A stretch of DNA of 64,000 nucleotides, taken from Fasciola hepatica. Lineage: Eukaryota > Platyhelminthes > Trematoda > Plagiorchiida > Fasciolidae. Under the pieces are notes generated by a model that saw nothing but the letters and a program-made list of their open reading frames with translations, was not told the DNA's origin and did not search any database. Made by a program: the position numbers and the translations under genes. Below, piece by piece: positions 46,791-57,835 of the stretch. Numbering within the stretch: the stretch's first letter is position 1; each line of letters starts with the position of its first letter. Location of the stretch: positions 30,088,501-30,152,500 of the forward strand of contig CANUEZ040000047.1 in the NCBI GenBank assembly GCA_948099385.1, written 5' to 3'.

Positions 46791-49229
46791 GTGGAACTTG
46801 GTAATGGTACCACTGTGTCCCCAAATCCATGTGCGTCCTACCCACAAACTGATTCATCGGCATAGAAAGTCTCGCCAGCTGATCAAATGTCTGATTGAGA
46901 AAATCTCTCACGCTCACACGCACAGAAGTTTCTTCATCCTTCGGATGAGTTGCGAAAATGACCTAATCATCAAATTCGAATTTCGCTCAGGTTGATTCGA
47001 TTATGGGGTGGAAAATAAACATCCAACTTCGAGGTACTTTCCAACTGATTTGGTTGCATAGTCTGTCGATGGTGCTGGCGAGATCCGATAATATGTGCAA
47101 ACTAAGCTTTTGTCAGATACAGTTGATCCTCGGTCTCTGTTACGAGATACCTAATGGACTTTAGTAGGCTTGAAATGGTAGAATTAAAGTAGCCGAATTT
47201 GATTCACATATTATAAGTGAGGTACGGAGAAGGCAATGTCGTTACGCCTAATGGAGGTCGAACGTTGAGTGGTTTTGAAAATGTTCTGTGAAACAAAGAA
47301 GAATATCATGAAAACAGCACGAACTTTACTGGTAAATGTGCAAACCACCTGCTTCTCGATCAGAAGTGTAATTACGATTTCATGAACTAGTTCCGAGGAA
47401 CTATATTTTTGTTGTCAAATCGAAAGTGACCAGAAGGATTGAAGACATTGCTGGAGGAATCTTTCTCGGAGGACATCCGCCGACACAGTGTTGTGGATTA
47501 AAAGGCGGAGGGACACCGTCCAGTGATTTCCATGCACAGCATATGTCAGCTTTGAAAATTTCGAAAGCAGGTAAATTTCGTTCTTACGTTCAAAGGAACG
47601 CGTAAAAGTTAAACAACAATAATGCACCCAAGCAAACGGCATTCTGTCTTTGGTTTTTAGAAAGTATGGGTATCAAACAGGTCGATTTTGTTCACAGAAG
47701 ATGCACTGTTCAATACAAGACAAGAAAATACTTCGTGTACCCCCATGGGCTGGGTATTCAGCTTTACATCAACGGAACTATGGTTTACCCACGTGTTTGA
47801 TCTCGTGTGAACCTGACGGAGGTTAATCCCAGCAGATGTGTTTACAGTCCATTGGTTATGGTTTGGACAAGACTTCGTGGTACTCGATTAGTAGACCCCT
47901 TTTTTTCGAAAAGTTAGCTGAAAAGTACAGTGAGTCCTTCGACATCTGGTACATCCTTGGAGCTTAGAGTTTGAAATATTACTACTTACAGTGGCAGTAG
48001 TAGTTAAATTTTGACATTTTCTGAATTTTCGCGAGAAAATGTGCATGGCATTGTCCACTTGAGTAAAAGGTGAACGACAATGGAACTAGCAAATTATAGG
48101 TGCGTGTAAAGATGCTATTTTAACTACAGAGTGATAAGATAAAGCTACATTGGTAAATGGAGTGAATCGTTAGCGGTATATAAGCCAACTTGAACTTGTT
48201 CATTGTGAATGAACTGGCCATGTTGGTCAGTTTGGTAGCGCCTCTAATAGAAAACCCAGGTTGAATAGCAACTTATGTAGAATCTGATCAGTAGCATCTC
48301 ATCCATTAGCACGGCGTTTATCGTCAACCCGTTTGCGCTTTCATAATCACTTTATGTATTTGAAAGGGGTTATTGAAACTTGCTCAGCTTGAATAACCGT
48401 TAGGGATTATTGAATTGCGACGGTTCTCTCATTGCTGCCTATCAGCAGCAATCTAACTAAGAAATCAAAGTGACAATCGGCCTGATAATGTAGGAGAAGA
48501 GGTAAAAATATTGGTTACATTAGGATGTGTGCAATCAAAATTGGAGGATTCCTTTTCTCGCAATTCAGCATTTCGTAATTCTGTTTTGCCGTATCATCCT
48601 CATATAATTGCTGATTCAGTGAAATTCACCACACACCTGTTGTGCTGTTTACTTGGATGAACTTCACCGAAGTTTTTACGTATTTCCCGAATCCGCTTTT
48701 TCTACTTCCACAGATATGGTGTAAATGTTGAAAATCTACCCAGTCGGATGCATAAATAAACTAATGGCTTGACTTGTCTTGATTTGAATTGACTTGAATG
48801 CAAAAGACTCAATTGTCATGATATGTAGTCGTACCTTCCTGCCTAACTATGATCACTGGGTGTATGGATGTCGCGGTAGTCTGACACAAGAGAAATAATC
48901 GGATGCAATGATCCGGCTTGATATATTACATCCTTATTATGGACTGTCCACTCAATGGCGCTCACCCTAACAAGGTTCATGTAGCCTTTCATGAGTGCTA
49001 AATGCTCACTTAGTAAAGTCAACATCGCCAGTCTAACAACGGGCTGAACCTGGTTGTTGTATTATGTCCAATACTCGGCATATTGTGACGAAAATATTGG
49101 TTGGATAAAATTAGCAATTGTTAGCTTCCTGGTACTAATTTCAGTATGTGCATGACATTTTTGCGGGATTATTTATTCCCTAGGCTGAAAGAGCTTACCA
49201 TTGATGACTGAAGCCCTGCTTGGTTTCAC
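46791..49229. other. No gene recognised
   Basis: Few frames above 60 codons (47415-47642 and 48843-49025 minus), none with a domain. A tagcgcctctaatagaaaacccaggttgaa stretch near 48237 is tRNA-like in part. Confidence 0.4.
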
Positions 49230-49481
49230 AGCCATTTAGTGCCGGACGTGTGCGTGAATGTGTGGACGGATTTTTCCCAGGAGAATGGATTGGTAAAAAT
49301 AGCATCAACTAATAGCCCACATGTCTCCGACGGACTTCTTTCTCCGCAGTCGCCTGAAGAAGCAAATGCTTTCTTTGAAATAAAACATGATTATTGGGGA
49401 AATGCAGGACATATCGGAAGCAACATCAGTGAGAGTTCAAGCGAACCGCCTGACAAAGATGTTGTTGTGCAAGTAGGCTGA
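49230..49481 (+). CDS. Possible internal exon, unidentified
   Basis: A frame open from upstream of 49230, preceded by a splice-acceptor-like tggtttcacag (ending 49230), and with protein-like, non-repetitive composition (SDGLLSPQSPEEANAFFEIK, then SNISESSSEPPDKDVVVQV). A gtaggc just before the stop could be a donor. It starts with no ATG. No family recognised. Confidence 0.25.
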   Translation, partial: SHLVPDVCVNVWTDFSQENGLVKIASTNSPHVSDGLLSPQSPEEANAFFEIKHDYWGNAGHIGSNISESSSEPPDKDVVVQVG

Positions 49482-49758
49482 TGGAAGTCATTTTTGGCAC
49501 CATGTGACAAGCGGAAATTGAGATTATCCCCTTATTCCTCATAATCATTTCCCTTACCTATTTTTGTGCAGTAATATATAAAATTTCCATTTCCGCCGTT
49601 AGCTTACATTTTCACCTAGTAGACACTTCTAAGTAGTATGCCAGGAATAGCTTGGAAAAATGAGCTGATTAGATTCAACTAGGTGTCTCGTAACAGGGAT
49701 CGAATGTTAATCGAGAGCTGAGATATTCAGCTTTACTAAACAGTCAAATTTGGATAGA

Positions 49759-49779
49759 AAATATATATATATGTATATG

Positions 49780-49828
<49 letters not shown>
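49759..49828. repeat. (AT)n microsatellite, interrupted
   Basis: AT dinucleotide tract of about 70 bases with two short interruptions (atgtatatgtaa). Confidence 0.95.
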
Positions 49829-49831
<3 letters not shown>

Positions 49832-49929
49832 GGCAAATGATTTACAGCCAGGTGAACAATCAAGAACAACAATGCAGAAAATTATTCAGTAAGTCGGGAC
49901 ATTTGTGGTATTCACAATGCCCGAAATGA

Positions 49930-50220
49930 TAGGACACATTGGAATCGCTCCCACCTGGAACTACGCAAACCAAAGTAGCACGAACACCAAGGCTACGGAA
50001 TAGCTCGTTAGTGGTATTGCAGAAGAGTTTTGTATAAATATGTTGGATCAGAGAAAATAATTGGTGAACTAAAGGATAACCAATTACTAGTAGCTTTTGT
50101 CTTACCTGTCCTCGGCGATCCTGATTAGTTTGGGCTCATCCGCGTGAGTAGCTACGATGCTGTACCTGGCTGCATCATGTGTGACGGCGGTTGAATTACC
50201 CCAACAGTGCAGTCATAAAC
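49930..50220 (+). repeat. Interspersed repeat, copy 1 (paired with 60930-61220)
   Basis: Shares ggaactacgc, agaacaaggct-like, acaaatatgtt, atcagagaa, taattggtg and catcatgtgtgac with 60930-61220 in the same orientation. No protein recognised. Confidence 0.55.
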
Positions 50221-50239
50221 GGTCCACTCAGCAATCAGT

Positions 50240-50590
50240 CAAATGACTTGCTTCTTGGGAAGCAGCAGTCTCCGTTTGATGCAAGCCGCTTCTAGGAATT
50301 CCACGTTGAGCGTACGCTCTAATCCTATATCCAATTCGGTGTTCGCGACATGATGTACATGGGCCTCCGCATTGTGACCAAACACACCTTCATCTATTCC
50401 GCCAATTTTACCAAGCCCTCGGTTTCTGTGTACTTCTACACGGGGCCGTCACTCAGCTCATTGATGCATCTTCTGGCAATAACGTATGACCTGTCGAATT
50501 GGCGTTCTAGAATTCGTGGGGCTTCGTCGTATTCTTCCTGAGACTCGAGCACCAAGCACTGCTATATGGCTTCAGCTGATTCCCCTTCAC
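50240..50590 (-). mobile_element. BEL/Pao retrotransposon gag fragment
   Basis: Minus-strand translation from about 50540 gives EEYDEAPRILERQFDRSYVI, ARRCINELSDGP, stop, KYTETEGLVKLAE, stop, MKVCLVTMRRPMYIMS. This pattern (ALEILERRFG, VI, then GLVKLADEM with a following CxxxL stretch) is that of the BEL/Pao gag region (DUF1759-like). In-frame stops show it is dead. Neither protease, RT nor LTR was seen nearby. Confidence 0.55.
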
Positions 50591-51228
50591 TGACAGAAAT
50601 CAAGTAATACAGCAAATAGGCAGACAAGCTTGGAAACAACCTTAATCGCCAAACTGTGTTCTTCAAATGTATTCATCGGAAATTTTGCTACAAATGGAAA
50701 CAAGCAAATCACATTCGTCTACTGAACCGAAGTGAAGTATTACAGTCAACTCGTCGCAGTCCTCATTCCCATCTGGAAAACACTTAATCTTAGCATTCTC
50801 ACTAAACTTCTGATCGAGTCGGGCACATCGACGGGTTCTGTCACGGCCATAACAAATTGTGTTGTATTGTAATAAACTAGGGACTTCTGTGAGTTAACAA
50901 CTCACATTTCAGACATAAAGAGGAGCGAAGAGAACAACTGTCAACTTGGAAATATCTCAAAAATGAGCAGAAAAATGGATAAAAATACCATCAGGTTTAA
51001 CCATCACAGTTAATGCGAAGTTCCTTTGTGACATCCACTTTAGATAGAAGAATAGAGGGTAAACAATGTACTGTGGAGCTGTGATGGACGGAATTAGTCA
51101 AAACTCGGGTCGTGTGGAAATAAGTCGTCCTGTTCAATAAATATCACTTTGCATTGGTTTTGTGAATATTCTCGTTGTATATTTTGTTGAAACACCTAAA
51201 AATAACACAATATCTTATTTCCTCGTTG
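50591..51228. other. No gene recognised
   Basis: Possibly includes more of the BEL/Pao relic upstream of gag, but no conserved motif is readable. Confidence 0.35.
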
Positions 51229-51764
51229 GAGAGATTGGATTTCCTCTAAGATGGCCTAGGCTGGGTGTATTTTGTGACGCCTCATCAGAAAGGTTCTCAA
51301 ATTTGATTTCATAAACCAGCGATAAGTTGGAAATGATGCCAACGAATCGCCAGTGAGTTTCAATAAACTGCATTATGCCCCGTGATTCATCAGTGCGAAC
51401 GTCCGTAATCCCGACCAGGCGTACATTGATTATCGGCAACTTTTCTTTCCGTAAACAATTTACGAAAATGATTTCCATAGCAGCGAGAATTCAAGCATTC
51501 AGTAGACAATACAGTTGGGCATTTGTTTACTGTAGATTTGCACCTCATTGTCAGCAAACGGTTCAGCATTTGCGTAGTGTTCCCGAGGAGTCTTTGCTTG
51601 AGAAAATTGGAACATTGTGTCCAGTTATTAGGAACGGAAGAAATACACCGAGATTGCACGCGGGAATGAACCATTCAGGGCATCGTAGTTTGTCGTATTT
51701 ACGGAAACATTTTGCACGGATGAATAGTGCCAGCGAAGATCACACGAATAGAGGCTCGAAATAG
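51229..51764. repeat. Partial copy D of the unit's right end
   Basis: Matches the last 500-560 bp of units A and B (about 19660-20222) with only a few differences, apart from a short deletion near 51262-51275. It starts at a gagagattggatt boundary after unrelated sequence and includes the complete 129-codon open frame. It runs without a break into the same right flank as unit B. Confidence 0.85.
51375..51764 (+). CDS. Unidentified 129-codon frame, copy D
   Basis: Copy of the same frame in the partial unit D, with a further Phe to Ile change in the RTLIIGNFSF stretch. Here the frame has kept open although its right flank has diverged visibly from the corresponding flank of unit B. That is either a late conversion event or constraint. 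Confidence 0.25.
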   Translation: MPRDSSVRTSVIPTRRTLIIGNFSFRKQFTKMISIAARIQAFSRQYSWAFVYCRFAPHCQQTVQHLRSVPEESLLEKIGTLCPVIRNGRNTPRLHAGMNHSGHRSLSYLRKHFARMNSASEDHTNRGSK

Positions 51765-53190
51765 TGACCGCGATTAGCATTGCTAGCTATATTCCGGTCC
51801 CAATTTCTTGTGCATTCAGTCAGCTTCTTTACAAAATGAATATCAAATCGATTTGTTGCTTACATGCACATTTACCCAGATGTTCATATGCACAGCACGA
51901 GGATTTGAAATTGCATATTATCCGCTTACTCCACTGTCACAAATCTATGCTGGTTCGTGTATTCAGCAATAATGGGTGGTAAAACTTTAGACGGTTAAAC
52001 CCATGAAGAATAACGCGTCATTTGAACAGTCTATTAGAAATTAATACACACGCGACTGAATTCACATCTAAATGGATGTTTTATATTGAATTATATGAAT
52101 TTTGAAAATTATGTCCAAATGCCAAGCAAAAATGTTCGTTCGTTTTTTATTAAATGTTATGTCGAAAATTTGTGATCATGCATGTGTTATCATTTCAGCC
52201 AATTCCCTGACCATGTTCAGTATGCATGCTTTATCTGCTTCCCCATCTTTGAATGTGAAGGGCACTGTCCCATCGATCCACACTTAAGGTACATAACACA
52301 GATGACAAACAGCTCATTTCCTATCCTTGGAGACTGCACTGTTGAGGTTTACACTATTTTGTTCAATCAATGTAGTGAATGGGAACAGCTGCAAATTATA
52401 CCGTTTGATTAGATGAACTAGTCAACGGAGAACCGGTGTAAGCGATATACCCGATCAGTACGATTGCTCACCGAATCACCAGAATGAATTTCGTTTGCCA
52501 TGATAGGCTGATCGCCGAGCTTGGCATTTAGATCACAGACGTTTCATCACCAGTCGAGTTGATATCGTACGTGCATGTCCGCCCTTGGTAGAGGTCTTCT
52601 TCACTTATTGCTTGATTTACGAAAGCAGAAATTAAACTACCTGTTCAGGATGTTCTTCTCGAAACAGATATTCAAGAATAGGAAAAAAACAGGAAAATAA
52701 ATCAAGGAACATAACCACACAGGAGGGTAGCACTACCATAAATAGCTCAGAGGTATCCAAAATACCTGAGAGATTCGTTCGGTCTCAAGGTAACACAGTT
52801 GCTCATAGACGAACTAAAATCATGAGATGACTCATGAAAACCAAAAGAACAACCCAACTGTGAAGGAAGAAGGAACGGTCTAATTCAGGTCAAGTGTATG
52901 GACTGCGACAAATGCCATCTTTTCGAAACAGAATTATCGCGAATTCGAGTAATAAAAGTGGAAAGAAGGAGAGAACGAAGCACGATTGCAGTATCGAAGG
53001 ATCAGTATGTTCCTCTGGGGTTGATCGTGTTCGATCTACAAGAAACAAAGACGCGGAAAACTTCAAGAGCACAAAGTCTCAGTAAGCCCATCAACAGGAT
53101 TCTACACTTATATCAGTTGAACACCAATATGGCAGCCAACAGTCTGCTCAAAACAAGGCCATGCGAAAAACAAACGTCGAGCTTTGGGTA
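51765..53190. repeat. Deleted paralogue of the receptor block (25580-30780)
   Basis: Going right from copy D: 51765-52100 matches 25580-25960; 52110-52350 matches 28440-28640 (shared cagtatgcatgctttatctg); 52350-52910 matches 29740-30316 (shared cgatcagtacgattgctcac); 52918-53050 matches 30668-30780. Three stretches are missing compared with the first block: about 2.5 kb including the whole receptor gene, about 1.1 kb at 28640-29740, and about 350 bp inside the GIY-YIG region. It is therefore a diverged duplicate of the receptor neighbourhood that lost the receptor. Confidence 0.75.
52731..53190 (+). mobile_element. Penelope-like relic lacking the GIY-YIG core
   Basis: Diverged copy of 30150-30780. 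The match runs through the linker and the ggactgcgacaaatgc Cys-pair codons at 52900-52915, then jumps directly to the equivalent of 30668 (gaacagaattatcgcgaatt), so the Tyr-Ile-Gly core and the conserved Glu/Asn end are gone. Confidence 0.7.
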
Positions 53191-53218
53191 GAAGGTGGTC
53201 TATGAGTTAAATAGAGCC

Positions 53219-53780
53219 TCAATACGCCCAGGCAACGAGGGACGGGAAATGACCGGGACGGCAATGCAGGATTAGGTTATTCGTTTCATGAATTATTTGT
53301 TCTAGGTGGAAAGCATTTTGACTGACCATCTGTTGGGAAGGAAATATTTTTCCGAGGGTTCGCACAATTATGGCTAGTGATGGAATGATAATGGACGTGA
53401 TTACATCACACAAACTGAACGTAATAAGATGGAGAAAGGAAAACAAAAACCACATGGTGGCATCCCTGATCGGATTACGAAAGCCTTCTTATAGACTTGA
53501 CACCGATGAAGCAAATAAGCAGTTCGGTATTGTTTGGTTCATGAGGCACGTCTTCTGTATCATGATAGTTTTTTCTACGTGAACCGTATAAGAAACAATG
53601 AATTGAAAAAATTTAACATTCTTCGAATTGTGGGAAAGCCAGTTACCGAATGTATAGAGTTAAACAAAGCTTCAAGGGGCCCGGGCAAGGAGGGACAGAA
53701 AATGCTCGAGACGGCAATGTAGGAGTAAGTTAAGTTATTCACAAAGAAATTTGTTGTGTGTGGAAATCATTCTGAACTTT
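53219..53780. repeat. Pair of diverged direct repeats
   Basis: 53225-53330 and 53685-53780 share ggcaa(c/g)gagggac, acggcaatg, ggtggaaagcattttgac-like and neighbouring blocks. The short frames in between are not recognised. Confidence 0.5.
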
Positions 53781-54410
53781 TCTAATAGCTTAGCTATGAG
53801 AAAGTTGCTTGATCATAACAAAGTGTTCAAAGTTCAGTCATTAGCATGACAATGCAGAGAGAATTTTACACAAACTGTAGTGCTTAGTGAATTAACCCGG
53901 GAAATCCTGGCTTATTGACAGAACGGGTCACGGTTGCCATTAGGCCAGTGCAATTAGGACGCAACGGAGGAGGAAGGTTACGCAAGCGATGAAATCTTTT
54001 ATGAACTAATGTCTTTGGCTGAACAGTCTGGACCACATTGTGGTAGATTGCCAATGTAGCACGGTTAGATTTAACGGAATAGAGAGACATCTGTGGGCGC
54101 ACATGATCTAGCAACATCTTTTGAAATTTTGTTTTTTGCAGAGGATGTTGAATGCCTGAAGTATTTCTGAAGTAATTTACCCACGGGCATTGAAGTGTTT
54201 ATCACTGAGGATATCAACGAGTGCTTCATTCAGAGACGTGTGGAGTGAAATGTCTATATATAAGATCAGGGAAATAACTGCAGTGTAATACAACCAGCGT
54301 GGAAGAACAGATTCAATCATAAGTTAAATATTAACTGAGAGTGGACCGAAAGCAAGCTCAAACTGAGACAAAATTTATAACTTTCCAACTTTGCAAAATC
54401 TCTGTTAAAC

Positions 54411-55005
54411 GTGCATGATTCGCGAGAGATTGTACGATATTGTAACAACGATATACTTAAATGTTGGTGATAACGATACAGGTTAAATTTCGCAAGTAGG
54501 AGATGAATCCTGTTGGTGATGGCTGTGTATGGTTCATCACAATGTGAGAAACATAATAATACATCTTACTCTTAGAAGCACTCAGTGCAGGGAAGCGGGA
54601 TGAACACCAGTTTACAACTCCAATTAGTTTGATCCGTATTAGTGAAGCTATTCTGGTTGTTGGTAATCCACACCCCGCTGTTTACCATACGAAGAAACGT
54701 GCATGATCTATGAAATATGGGATGATATTGTATAATTAAGATATTTATATGCTGGTGATATTGGTACGTGTGTCATTTTCGCAAGTAGGAGATGAAGTAA
54801 GGAAGATAAAGCATCTTTACTATTAGAAGCACTCAGTGCAGGGAAGCGGGATGAACACCAGTTTAAACTTCATTTAGTTTGATTCGTACTTCTGATATTC
54901 TTCTTGGTATTGCTAATCCACACCCTAAATCACATCGTGCGCATACCTGCGGTGAATGAAATTAGAAGGGTTTGGCTGCTGTTTACCATACAAATAAAAA
55001 CAAGA
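54411..55005. repeat. Tandem duplication, period 288 bp
   Basis: 54411-54698 and 54699-55005 are diverged direct repeats sharing gtgcatgat, ttcgcaagtaggagatga, the near-identical agaagcactcagtgcaggga block and ctgtttaccata. The second unit carries an extra 50-base stretch near 54931-54978. No coding potential seen. Confidence 0.8.
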
Positions 55006-55329
55006 ATGGGTAAAATAACACTTCATAATACACAAGAGTCAACTGATAGTGATGACCATTTCCAGTTGAAATAAGTGAAATATCTCCGATCACCGGAGTA
55101 GTGTTAAATCAGCCTGCGGTCTTTTGAGTAAACACCACTAATGGAGAGTATAGTGAGAAATACTGATCGATTGAGGCATTCAGATGCGATTTTTTATCTA
55201 ATAACACAGTTGAGACAATGCTGCGTTTTTCTGTCTTAAGCCGAAAATACAGAATGAACTACAGTAAGTTAGGTCTCCGGAACAGTTTGTGCATCACAGA
55301 AGTGCCAACGAGAACAAGTGCGAGTGTGG

Positions 55330-55745
55330 ATAAGGTAATCAATCACATGTTCGAATAGGGACAGAATGGTTGGGATTTGAACACACGAAAAAATAGGTTG
55401 ATGTTACCATGAACCTTAGTTTCATCAGAGTGTTGGGTGAACAGTGCACCAGATTCATTGTTCTAGATGGTCTTCTAGTTTGGCAGTTGGTCTTTCTATG
55501 CACTGCTATTCGTACTTTCAAGACACAGAAATGAACACTTCCCAGGAGTGCACAGTTTTGAACACTGAACAAGTGTGATCTCTTTTCGAATATCAAGTTT
55601 AGTTGTTTCTCAGTTCAGGATGAGGAATGTACTCAATTTATCGGGCCAAGCATGATGAGGAATTTAAAGTCTCGCTTGTTCAAACCATCGATAAATATGC
55701 AAACACATCCACCCATTCATGCAACAAGTGAGGTAGACAGAAAGC
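55330..55745. repeat. Receptor-pseudogene 3' flank, copy 1
   Basis: Aligned with 59400-59790: shared gacagaatggtt, gattcattgttctag, aggaatgt and atatgcaaacacatc-like blocks in the same order. It lies downstream, in the receptor sense, of the relic at 55760-56440, as the other copy lies downstream of the relic at 59665-60816. Confidence 0.6.
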
Positions 55746-55759
55746 GAGACAATTAACGC

Positions 55760-56440
55760 AGTTTATATAGTGATGTTAGATGTCAAGTAGATAATTCCGA
55801 TGAGCATTGGGCGAAATCCTGTTGAGTATGGGAGAATTGAATTAGTGGATTTGGTCCAGCTGCTGCTAACATAATGGACGACAACTTCTTCATGACTGTG
55901 GACATCAGTGGGACGATCGACTTGATACGAATGGAAAATGTCCGATTGTATAGTTCCATCTAGTATATACTCGTGCAGCCAAGACTCACGCAACTGAATA
56001 TTTTCTGCATTCTCCTTTCTTCTGACATCACTCTGATTTCCCCCAACAAATAACGGACGTTCTCCGTTTAGATTACGAGAATATGAGTTTTCCAGCATTG
56101 GATTGTTGGACACCAGCATGCCAACCTCCTCGAGGATTCTACACTCTCCCATCACGTTTTTGTTTCGATAATCCGTATGAACCTACTTCTATCAATATTA
56201 CTATGATTAATAGAATATTCCATGAAACGCGATAACATGTGCCAAGATCGCGAGCACAGGAGACGGAAAGACGATTGCGATTCTCTCGGGAGATTGAGAG
56301 AAACGATTACATAGTCTGAATTCGGTGTATTACAAAGTCTGTTCGGATTGCGGATTAGGTGTGTTATTTCGATTCATATGATAATGAAAAGTAAAATGGC
56401 AATCAATTTGCCTTCTACATTTTCGACCACTCTTATTTGC
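55760..56440 (-). pseudogene. GPCR pseudogene 4, divergent, helix 4 to helix 7
   Basis: The reverse strand carries, in order, a helix-4-like hydrophobic stretch near 56400 followed by a loop with Cys, a helix-5-like stretch near 56240-56290 (PVLAILAHVIAFHGIFY against PIVVMLVAHFRVVCYF), a long polar third loop within the 130-codon open frame 55763-56155, and a helix 6/7 region where VHYVSSSW aligns with VHYLMSSI of the intact receptor. Stops separate helix 5 from the loop, and the helix-7 NP motif is absent. The DNA just downstream (55330-55745) matches that downstream of the pseudogene at 59665-60816, which independently supports a receptor origin. More diverged than the others. Confidence 0.5.
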
Positions 56441-57411
56441 TTCACTTAAGACTGCTGATAATTGTTCAGTGATTATTGAGCACATCAGCGGTAATTCTTA
56501 GGGATTTACAGGCGCAAAGTACTTGGGAACCAGAATCGAGGCTGAGTGAGTCTTCGCTGCTGAACTTCACATGGATGAATAAATGAATGGCATTTCTCTA
56601 ACCGACCAAACAATTGACTTCACTCATCCTAATGGAACATTTTCTTGATATTGTGTATGAATGCATTGGATGGAAGAGAAGTTTTCTAAGTTTCAAATCT
56701 CCTGTACAATTCTCATAGAATATTAAGAAGAGTTAATGCATCCGAGCCGGTATCATTTCTGATTTTGTGGGAAAAATGGTTGTCAGTAAATATTTCGGTA
56801 AGCGTTGGTAACTTTTCTCACGGCTAATTTACAGTCGAATGACCGTGAGGTAATAGACCTAAACTGTGGGTTTCAAAAGTTTTGTGTATGGGGGTGCATG
56901 AATGTGTGTGTGTACGTTTACCGTTTGTATGGGTATCGGTGATGGATCTCCATATCCTCAGTGGTGGCGGGGTCATTTGGAACTTTGTGACCTTGGGGAC
57001 GTTTACGCCTCACAGATGTTAGTGTCGTCCATGGCCCTGACATCTTTGCACCATCGTTTCGGTTGAGACATTGAGGCTGGACGGTTTTTTATCAAGGCTT
57101 CGGCATATAGTGACTCAGTGTCTGTAAGAAAACCCCATAGGATGATTCTAGTGTTACCACAGTCGACGATGTGTTTTTCGGGTATTAGGTGGAGTGCGAT
57201 GTCCGAGTGGCGCTCCACTTCATCAGTCCACCTGGAATTCTTCTTCTGACTTCAAATAATACGGGCACCACTCAGAGAACGGAGATCCGATCCTCACACT
57301 CACAGTGCACGGAAATACACACATGCATGACAGCAGCTTGCCGGAAACTTTGGTAATTAGCTGACGTTTTGCCCAAAGTGGGGAAAATTTACAATCATGC
57401 TTCAGCTAAAA
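56441..57411. other. No gene recognised
   Basis: If the receptor relic at 55760-56440 were complete, helices 1-3 would lie at 56441-56900 on the minus strand; they cannot be read. The frame 57003-57218 (minus) has no recognised domain. Confidence 0.35.
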
Positions 57412-57585
57412 CTCGCAATTCTTTATCCACGACTCAACATTCCTTAGCCACGACACACCATTATTTAGCCTTGACGTATAACCCTTAAACATTGTCAACT
57501 ACTGTGAATGTGGGAGATATTCGGGGCTGCAAGTGATGAGTTAACCTTGTCCAAAATGTTAGGCAACTGCCCACACATTGTTATG

Positions 57586-57619
<34 letters not shown>

Positions 57620-57835
57620 TTGTGAGTGCATGCATGTGCGTTCACTGCAAAGCACCGAGAGTGATGAGCTAATCTTACGGATAGTCGGGTGAAACTATTC
57701 GACTATCCCGTCCTCACAGAATATAATTAACTTCCCCGTAATAGACAAGGTCTAAAGGATGTGTATCAAGGCTTCTTTAACATAGACGGAATGACGGATC
57801 GTGGATAAAGAATGATGTGTCGTGTCCCTAATTGT
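57412..57835. repeat. Element with inverted 21-bp minisatellite ends
   Basis: The left end (57412-57480) has three units of the 21-bp repeat (ttctttatccacgactcaac, attccttagccacgacacac). The right end (57785-57835) holds the reverse complement (gtggataaagaatgatgtgt). Between them are a (TG)n tract and sequence without genes. It resembles a small non-autonomous foldback or MITE-like element; target-site duplications were not resolved. Confidence 0.5.
57588..57618. repeat. (TG)n microsatellite
   Basis: Uninterrupted TG dinucleotide tract of about 31 bases. Confidence 0.95.

Noticed and set aside
48230..48290. Possible tRNA gene
   Set aside because: Only A- and B-box-like fragments are present; no acceptor stem or full cloverleaf could be folded by eye.
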